Source: Flavobacteriaceae bacterium (GTDB lineage Bacteria; Bacteroidota; Bacteroidia; Flavobacteriales; Flavobacteriaceae). Taken from it: 38,729 nucleotides of DNA. The stretch is from NCBI GenBank assembly GCA_029939235.1, contig JAOZTG010000004.1, positions 13,223-51,951 of the forward strand, written 5' to 3'. The first letter of the stretch is position 1. Each line of letters begins with the position of its first letter. Shown here one piece after another: positions 33,112-38,729 of the stretch. The notes beneath the pieces were generated by a model that worked only from the letters and a program-made list of their open reading frames with translations, had not been told where the DNA came from and ran no database searches. The position numbers and the translations under genes were made by a program.

Positions 33112-36087
33112 TTAATCCGTATTAATTTTAAAAACAACCTTATCAGAATACATTTTATTTAAAACTATATTTCGCTGAAAATTTCCCCAGCTCAGATCAA
33201 TATAATCCATTTTATTATTTGCAAATAGTTGAATGCTGTTTTCTCTTTTTTCAATTCGACAAGCAATATCTCTCTGACCTAAAACCGATAATATTTCTCG
33301 TCCTTTATTATAAAGATTATATGTCATAATATTTTCTTTTGTTGATCTGGAAATATTTGTAAGCTGATCCCCAAATGACTCATCCTTAGTTCCTTCATAA
33401 TAGAAACTTTTTGAATCATTTTCCCATTCTTTAGTTGGTTCTATCCGATATTTTTTTAAAATGTTTGAATACAAAGAAACATTCCCTTTTTGAGCTGACA
33501 GATGCTCTTCGGGGTAATAAGACCAGTAAGGATTTCTTAGCCATGAGAGTGAATCAATTATATTATCCAGTTCAAATCTAATTCCAATTTCACGAATGTC
33601 TGATTTAGGAATATTTTTTATCTGATATCGTATTGTAATCTCTCCTGTAGAAATTATTCTCATCTCAAAATCTACCTTTTTAACATCTTCATATTTACCT
33701 TTTGTTAAAATCACAACTTCATTGTTTTCTCTTTTAAAAGTAAATTTCATCAAGCTCCAATTCTCCCCATGATCATCAATTTCGTGATTAGAATACATTT
33801 TTGAATCTCCTTTGGTTCGTAAATTTAAATATGGACCTGAGAAATTTGTCCTTGTAGTTGAATTTTGAATTTCACGGATCAAACCGGTTCTTTTATTAAA
33901 AATAATTTTTGTATTGTTCTTGCAGTTAACTGTCAGTTGGTCTTTTTCATCTTTGACACTTATCTCCCCATAAGAATCATTTCCTTTTGGAATATTAAAA
34001 TCTACTTTTAAATGAAGAATATATTTATCAATCAATCTGTTTCTATTATCAAAAATTTCGACGGTAACCGGATCCTGTTGCTTCAAATTCTTTATAGGAA
34101 AATCCAGTACCCCTCTTGAATGCGGTTGAATATCTGTGGGTTTTAAGATCTCATTATAACCCTGATAAGAATATTTGATAGTTAGTTCATTGATATTGGT
34201 GTGATCAAATCGATTGTATACCGGAACCGACAAATTTCTTCCAGAATAATTTTCAAAAGTAGTTTGAAGAAATTTAACCGGAGAATATGCCTTTTTAGTA
34301 TTCCAAAATTCAGGTTTTTTTCTACGCCAGGTGTCTACAATACCCCATTCACCATAACCAATTGTGTTTCCGGTATATTCGGCCGGAATTACTTTTTTAT
34401 CAATTTTTCCCCACCATTCATTAAATCCGGGTAAAGATCTGGGCAGCATAAAAGTTTCATCTATCATACCCCAGATAGCTCCTCCTAAACCACCATCTGC
34501 TTCAAATACATTCGACCACATCCTATCGAGACTTTGCCCCCAAAAATCTCTGATATTTGGATCCTCTTTTACCGTAAAATTATTATAACAAGCTACATGG
34601 GCCCATTCGTCAAAAATAACCGGCATTTCTTTATAGCCAAAGTCTTTTGTTACCATATCGTGCTGACTTAAATTTCCTGTTATATCAGGATAATGCATAC
34701 TTAATATATCATAAGATTTCTCATTTTCAGGAACATTTCCCGGATAACTAAAGATTACAGGTCTTGTTTTGTCATTTTCTTTAACCCAATCATAGGATTT
34801 CTTGAAATTTTCTCCATAAGAATTTTCATTTCCTATAGACCATATAATAACGGAAGGGTGATTTTTATGATTATTCACCATTTCTTCAAGCTGTGATAAA
34901 TACTTTCCCCTATAATTTGGATCACCTTCAGATGCTCCCGGGGCATATTCTTCTGTTCGATGTGAGCCAACAAAACAAACTGCTGTTTCATCCTCCACAT
35001 ACAGACCGTATTCATCGCAAAGGCGCAAAAAGTTTTCTGTGGGTGGATAATGAGATGTACGAATGAAATTCATATTGGCCTCTTTGGCCAGTTTTACATC
35101 TTTCAATTCAAATTCAGGAGTAGATACCCTTCCGAGTAAGGGGTGAATATCATGCCTGCAGGCACCTCTGAGTTTTACTTCTTTTCCGTTTACCAACAAT
35201 TTATTACCTCTGACTTCGATTTCCCTAAACCCAACCTGATAGATCTTTTGAAATATTAATTGATCCTTTTCAAAATAATTTACAGTTAACTGATACAAAT
35301 CAGGATGCTCAGCATCCCATTTGTTGGGTGATTGCACCGTGTTTTCAATATTAAATGAATCATTCCCATTTAATTCAACACTACTTTTCTGAAGAGTGAT
35401 CTTTTTATTCTCTTTATTTCTTAATTCAATTTGAATTTTTGCGTTTTTCACCTTTCTCTTAAAATCACCCCTTATATGGAGTGCTGCATTTTTGTATTTA
35501 CTGTCAAAATCTGTAATGATACTTATATTATCCGGATTGTTTGTTGGTAAGGCAAGTAATTTAACATCTCTTAGAATTCCCCCGATCTGATGTTTAGCAT
35601 ATCCGCTTCCATAGGAAATATCATCTGCTTTATCAGTAACTTCCACGGTAAGCATTGCTCTTTCACCTGGTTTAACAAAAGGAGTGATATTACAATCCCA
35701 TTGTGTAAAACCTCCTGAGTGATCCCGCAAAAAGTTCCCATTGATCCAAACCCTTGCATAACTATAAACACCTTCGAACCGGAGTTTTATTTCTTTTCCA
35801 GCAAAATCCAAAGGGATCTCAATATGCTTCTTATAAACAAACGGTTGATCATGTTTTATTGGGAATCCTTGCATCATACACTCTCCCGGAACCTGAATAT
35901 CTTTCCATTCTTCATTAAGGATCTCCTCTTTCCAAAAATTACCGGAAGGATCCAAATTTATTTTCCAGATACCGTTTAAATTAATAATTGGATTTAACTC
36001 ACTAAAAGTACTATTTTCAATAGACTCATATTCAACCAAATTGATCCAGGGCACAATTAACCAAAGTGTGAAAAGTATTTTTATCAT
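33112..36087 (-). CDS. GH2 beta-galactosidase/beta-glycosidase
   Basis: 991 residues with a signal peptide (MIKILFTLWLIVPWINL). N-terminal jelly-roll (LNGIWKINLDPSGNFW, VPGECMMQGFP, KLRFEGVYSYARVWINGNFL) and immunoglobulin-like domains lead to the TIM barrel. The barrel contains LRGACRHDIHPLLGR, NFIRTSHYPPTENFL, the acid/base Glu421 in IIWSIGNEN and the nucleophile Glu494 in VIFDEWAH. A long C-terminal region (about 620-991, beta-rich) follows. The barrel motif CRHDIHP and the NENSYG loop fit beta-galactosidase-like members, but beta-glucuronidase or beta-mannosidase activity cannot be excluded. It lies between two relics, 81 bp upstream of the chimera, and a 16-bp palindrome sits 38 bp before its start. 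Confidence 0.9.
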   Translation of the reverse strand: MIKILFTLWLIVPWINLVEYESIENSTFSELNPIINLNGIWKINLDPSGNFWKEEILNEEWKDIQVPGECMMQGFPIKHDQPFVYKKHIEIPLDFAGKEIKLRFEGVYSYARVWINGNFLRDHSGGFTQWDCNITPFVKPGERAMLTVEVTDKADDISYGSGYAKHQIGGILRDVKLLALPTNNPDNISIITDFDSKYKNAALHIRGDFKRKVKNAKIQIELRNKENKKITLQKSSVELNGNDSFNIENTVQSPNKWDAEHPDLYQLTVNYFEKDQLIFQKIYQVGFREIEVRGNKLLVNGKEVKLRGACRHDIHPLLGRVSTPEFELKDVKLAKEANMNFIRTSHYPPTENFLRLCDEYGLYVEDETAVCFVGSHRTEEYAPGASEGDPNYRGKYLSQLEEMVNNHKNHPSVIIWSIGNENSYGENFKKSYDWVKENDKTRPVIFSYPGNVPENEKSYDILSMHYPDITGNLSQHDMVTKDFGYKEMPVIFDEWAHVACYNNFTVKEDPNIRDFWGQSLDRMWSNVFEADGGLGGAIWGMIDETFMLPRSLPGFNEWWGKIDKKVIPAEYTGNTIGYGEWGIVDTWRRKKPEFWNTKKAYSPVKFLQTTFENYSGRNLSVPVYNRFDHTNINELTIKYSYQGYNEILKPTDIQPHSRGVLDFPIKNLKQQDPVTVEIFDNRNRLIDKYILHLKVDFNIPKGNDSYGEISVKDEKDQLTVNCKNNTKIIFNKRTGLIREIQNSTTRTNFSGPYLNLRTKGDSKMYSNHEIDDHGENWSLMKFTFKRENNEVVILTKGKYEDVKKVDFEMRIISTGEITIRYQIKNIPKSDIREIGIRFELDNIIDSLSWLRNPYWSYYPEEHLSAQKGNVSLYSNILKKYRIEPTKEWENDSKSFYYEGTKDESFGDQLTNISRSTKENIMTYNLYNKGREILSVLGQRDIACRIEKRENSIQLFANNKMDYIDLSWGNFQRNIVLNKMYSDKVVFKINTD

Positions 36088-36124
36088 GATGTTGTGAATT
36101 GAAAGTTGTACAAAATTTTATTGA

Positions 36125-36140
36125 AAAAGACATGTCTTTT
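36125..36140. promoter_or_regulatory. Perfect 16-bp palindrome upstream of GH2
   Basis: AAAAGACATGTCTTTT reads the same on both strands and ends 38 bp before the GH2 ATG at 36087. Position and symmetry fit an operator; no regulator gene is in the window. Confidence 0.35.
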
Positions 36141-36221
36141 CGTCTTAAACCGATTAATATAAAGGGATTTAAAACTACCCTCTTCAATTGTTTGTTCCAA
36201 TACATTATTTGCCGATAATTT

Positions 36222-36360
36222 TTACTTGTATCTCAGCAGATATTTTTTTCCTAAAAAGAATCTTATTTTTTCATAAGTAAGCATACCATCAGTCCAACTC
36301 AACTCAATTTCAAATCTACCCCCTTGTGAGAAGACCTTTTATCTCTCTTAAACTATTCAT
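36222..36360 (-). pseudogene. C-terminal relic of a GH95-like gene (alpha-L-fucosidase/galactosidase family)
   Basis: Minus-strand codons read EIKGLLTRG, then after a one-base shift at the G5 run (36319-36323) RFEIELSWTDGMLTYEKI, then LGKKYLLRYK and TAA at 36224-36222. This matches the characteristic end of GH95 enzymes as I know it (L-x-A-RGGF-E-x-x-x-W-K-DG-L ... LGGxCxxRY). Nothing upstream of 36360 continues the protein, since the GH92 stop is at 36384, so over 95% of the gene is gone. It shows that a fucosidase-like gene once sat between GH92 and GH2. Confidence 0.55.
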
Positions 36361-36383
36361 CTAAACAACTCTCTGATAAAGAA

Positions 36384-38657
36384 CTAATTAGTTTTTGGAG
36401 TTTTCCCCATTACAATTTTAAGAGTACTTCCATTTTTGATATCCTTATGGCTGAAAAATAAAGAATCCATCTTTTTATCATTCAAATAGGCTTCTTGTAT
36501 ATATTTGTTCTCCTTGCTATTATTTTCAGTAATAATCGTAAATGTTTTACCGTTTTCCAATGGAATTTCAACTTTATCAAAAATAGGTCTTCCTATAGTA
36601 TAGGTTGGATTTCCCGGAGCTACCTGATAAAAACCCATGGCACTTAAAATATACCAGGCCGACATTTGGCCACAATCCTCATTACCAATAATCCCATCTG
36701 GTTTGGATGAGTAAAACTCTTTTAAGATCTGATCCACCAATTTTTGCGTTTTCCATGGTTGATCTGCATAATTGTACAAATAAGCAATGTGATGACTTGG
36801 TTCATTTCCATGCGCATATTGTCCAATCAAACCTGTAATATCAGCACTTGCAGTTTCACCAACAATTTCAGAAGATGTTGAAAATAAAGTATCTAATTTT
36901 GTGGTGAAAGCTTTTTCTCCACCATATAAATTGATCAATCCTTTCACATCATGTGGCACAAACCAGGTCCATTGCCATGCATTTCCTTCTATATATTGTG
37001 ATTTTTCATGACTGGAATGTTTAGGGTTAAAAGGCTTTACCCAGCTTCCATTTTCATTTTTTCCTCTCATAAATCCGGTTACCTTATCAAAATAGAGTTC
37101 ATAATTATTTGCTCTTTTTTCAAACACTTTTTCAACAGAATCATTCTTATTTAACTTTGCGATCTCTGCTATACACCAATCATAATAAGCCATTTCTAAA
37201 CCAAAAGAAACCGATTTGATAATTTTATCAGCAGGAATATGTTTTCCTTCATTTACATATTTATTATATAAAGGCATTAGTGCTTTTTTTCTTTCATTCT
37301 TTGTGTCAGCTACCAGTTCTGGTTTATAGGATGCACTGTTTATGGATGCTTCTAAAGCAAGTTTTTGATCAATTCCAGGAATACCTTTGCTCAATGCATC
37401 AGCAATATTTGCAACTGCTGGATAACCAACCATCGTGGCGGTATAATTAGAAGCCAGCGGCCACATCGGGAGAATGCCTCCTTCTTTATATTTTAGCAAC
37501 AAATTATTCACCCAACCTGCTGATTTTTTTTCATCAATAATGGTCATCAAAGGATGAAGCGCTCTGAATGTATCCCATAAAGAATACACGGTGTAATTTG
37601 TTTCCCTGTCTCTAGCTTTACGGATTAATTTATCCATTCCTCTATATCTTCCATCCACATCCTGATAAATCATTGGTGCGATCATACTATGATACAAAGC
37701 CGTATAAAAAATTACAAGATCATCTTTATTTTGTGTCGTTATTTTAATTTTTTGTAGTTCTTTAGCCCATGCTTCTTCATTTTCTACTCTTACTTTATTG
37801 AATTCCCAGTGATCCAGTTCGACTTTCATGTTCTTTTGTGCTCCATCTGTATCAATAGGTGAAATACCTACTTTTATCAATAAGGGATCATTATTTTCTA
37901 AACTCTTAAAAGTCAATTTAGCATAGACATTTTTCCCTTTATATATATTTGAATTACTTGCTTTCTTTTTATCAACCATTACAGAATCAACCTTGAATGG
38001 GCTGGAAAACTCCGCATAGAAATAAACTTTGTGATTATTTGCCCAACCTTTCGATTGTTTTAAACCTCTGATAGTTTTATTATCAATAATTTCCAGTTCG
38101 TTGTAAACATTGCTATGCCCCCAGGTACGTTGTAAAATATGGCCAATATCAATCAGTAATTTTTTTTGGGAGTCTGTTCCATACTGGTATTTATGCATTC
38201 CTACTCTGTTAGTGGCAGTCAATTCAGCTTTCACGTCGTAATTATTGAATTTAACAGAGTAAAAACCAACTTTTGCCTGTTCATCATTTTTATCAAAAGT
38301 TGCAATAGGTTTACCCGAACTTTTTTCAGTATAAGGCAGTAATAAAATGTCGCCCAGATCACCTATTCCGGTACCACTTAAATGTGTGTGAGAAAACCCA
38401 TAGATAGTATCATCATCATAATGATATCCGCTCGATGCATCCCATCCGTTTAGTTTAGTGTCAGGACTCAATTGTAACATACCATACGGCATTACCGGTC
38501 CGGGGAAAGTATGACCATGAAAACCAGTTCCAATAAATGGATCCACATATTGTAAAATATCTGTATTTTGTTTTTTAGAAACATTTTCTTTTTGAGAACA
38601 ACTAGTCAAAAACAACAGACTAAGCAGTATTACTAAGGTGTAAGATATATTTTTCAA
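36384..38657 (-). CDS. GH92 alpha-mannosidase (lipoprotein)
   Basis: 757 residues. It starts with a lipoprotein signal (LVILLSLLFLTSC, Cys20), so it is membrane-anchored, probably outer membrane. Family features are VDPFIGTGFHGHTFPGPVMP, YGMLQLSPDT, SGYHYDDDTIYGFSHTHLSG, TVYSLWDTFRALHPL, SHHIAYLYNY and the GNEDCGQMSAWYILSAMGFY motif with the general acid Glu660. GH92 enzymes are calcium-dependent exo-alpha-mannosidases acting on alpha-1,2/1,3/1,4/1,6 mannose of N-glycans and yeast mannan; the exact linkage cannot be read here. The start codon is TTG at 38657, chosen because it gives an ordinary lipoprotein signal and no in-frame ATG lies upstream. The last 35 residues are paralogous to the tail of the chimeric relic. 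Confidence 0.92.
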   Translation of the reverse strand: MKNISYTLVILLSLLFLTSCSQKENVSKKQNTDILQYVDPFIGTGFHGHTFPGPVMPYGMLQLSPDTKLNGWDASSGYHYDDDTIYGFSHTHLSGTGIGDLGDILLLPYTEKSSGKPIATFDKNDEQAKVGFYSVKFNNYDVKAELTATNRVGMHKYQYGTDSQKKLLIDIGHILQRTWGHSNVYNELEIIDNKTIRGLKQSKGWANNHKVYFYAEFSSPFKVDSVMVDKKKASNSNIYKGKNVYAKLTFKSLENNDPLLIKVGISPIDTDGAQKNMKVELDHWEFNKVRVENEEAWAKELQKIKITTQNKDDLVIFYTALYHSMIAPMIYQDVDGRYRGMDKLIRKARDRETNYTVYSLWDTFRALHPLMTIIDEKKSAGWVNNLLLKYKEGGILPMWPLASNYTATMVGYPAVANIADALSKGIPGIDQKLALEASINSASYKPELVADTKNERKKALMPLYNKYVNEGKHIPADKIIKSVSFGLEMAYYDWCIAEIAKLNKNDSVEKVFEKRANNYELYFDKVTGFMRGKNENGSWVKPFNPKHSSHEKSQYIEGNAWQWTWFVPHDVKGLINLYGGEKAFTTKLDTLFSTSSEIVGETASADITGLIGQYAHGNEPSHHIAYLYNYADQPWKTQKLVDQILKEFYSSKPDGIIGNEDCGQMSAWYILSAMGFYQVAPGNPTYTIGRPIFDKVEIPLENGKTFTIITENNSKENKYIQEAYLNDKKMDSLFFSHKDIKNGSTLKIVMGKTPKTN

Positions 38658-38729
38658 AGAATAATAATTTAGGATGCTAAAATATAATATTCTAACACAA
38701 TAAATTGGAGTTGAAGGTAGAATATTTCA

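Noticed and set aside
1-38729. CRISPR arrays, tRNA, rRNA, riboswitches
   Set aside because: No regularly spaced repeats, no tRNA-like cloverleaf with CCA or TTC-loop motifs, and no rRNA-like or known riboswitch core sequence noticed by reading; covariance-model searches were not possible.

Overview
The window comes from an AT-rich Bacteroidota genome, most likely Flavobacteriia. Evidence: several promoters fit the Bacteroidota pattern (TTTG, about 18-19 bp, TAnnTTTG); there are no Shine-Dalgarno motifs; and it carries families typical of the phylum (RND pump fused to an outer-membrane channel, ATP-cone/Mrr nuclease, GH92, GH109, DUF2461). No rRNA, tRNA, CRISPR array or intact transposase gene was seen.

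Layout. 1-5 kb: end of a DedA/YqaA-like membrane protein (-), a trypsin-like HtrA protease with two in-frame stops, a secreted NTF2-like protein (-), a tandem pair of unrecognised 37-38 residue ORFs, a DEAD-box RNA helicase (-), and a HAD phosphatase broken at a run of seven A. 5-13 kb: DUF2461 (-), a small YfiM-like membrane protein, an apparent operon topoisomerase III - RluE-type pseudouridine synthase - glycosyltransferase, a convergent S9 peptidase (-), and a heavily decayed BamA-like outer-membrane gene. 13-23 kb: ATP-cone/Mrr nuclease (-), a metal-efflux operon read leftward (His-rich small protein, CzcA fused to a TolC/CzcC-type channel, CzcB-type adaptor), an MscS channel (+) and an SF2 helicase (-). 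A 690-bp gene-free gap with degenerate repeats follows.

23.8-38.7 kb: a glycoside hydrolase island. GH78 rhamnosidase, GH33 sialidase and a Tat-exported GH109-type enzyme lie on +. Facing them on - are GH92 alpha-mannosidase, a GH2 enzyme and a PA14-containing GH3. Nearly all carry export signals, so together they could strip sialic acid, rhamnose, GalNAc, beta-linked hexoses and alpha-mannose from a complex glycan. No SusC/SusD pair or regulator is in the window. The minus-strand row has deletion scars: the C-terminal end of a GH95-like gene before GH2, and a chimeric relic joining a metallophosphoesterase N-terminus to a second GH92 C-terminus before GH3.

The unusual points are the paired small ORFs, the number of broken genes (HtrA, HAD, BamA-like, GH95 relic, phosphoesterase/GH92 chimera), the internal signal-peptide-like segment in the RND-channel fusion, and short dispersed repeats, one apparently inserted in frame in topoisomerase III.
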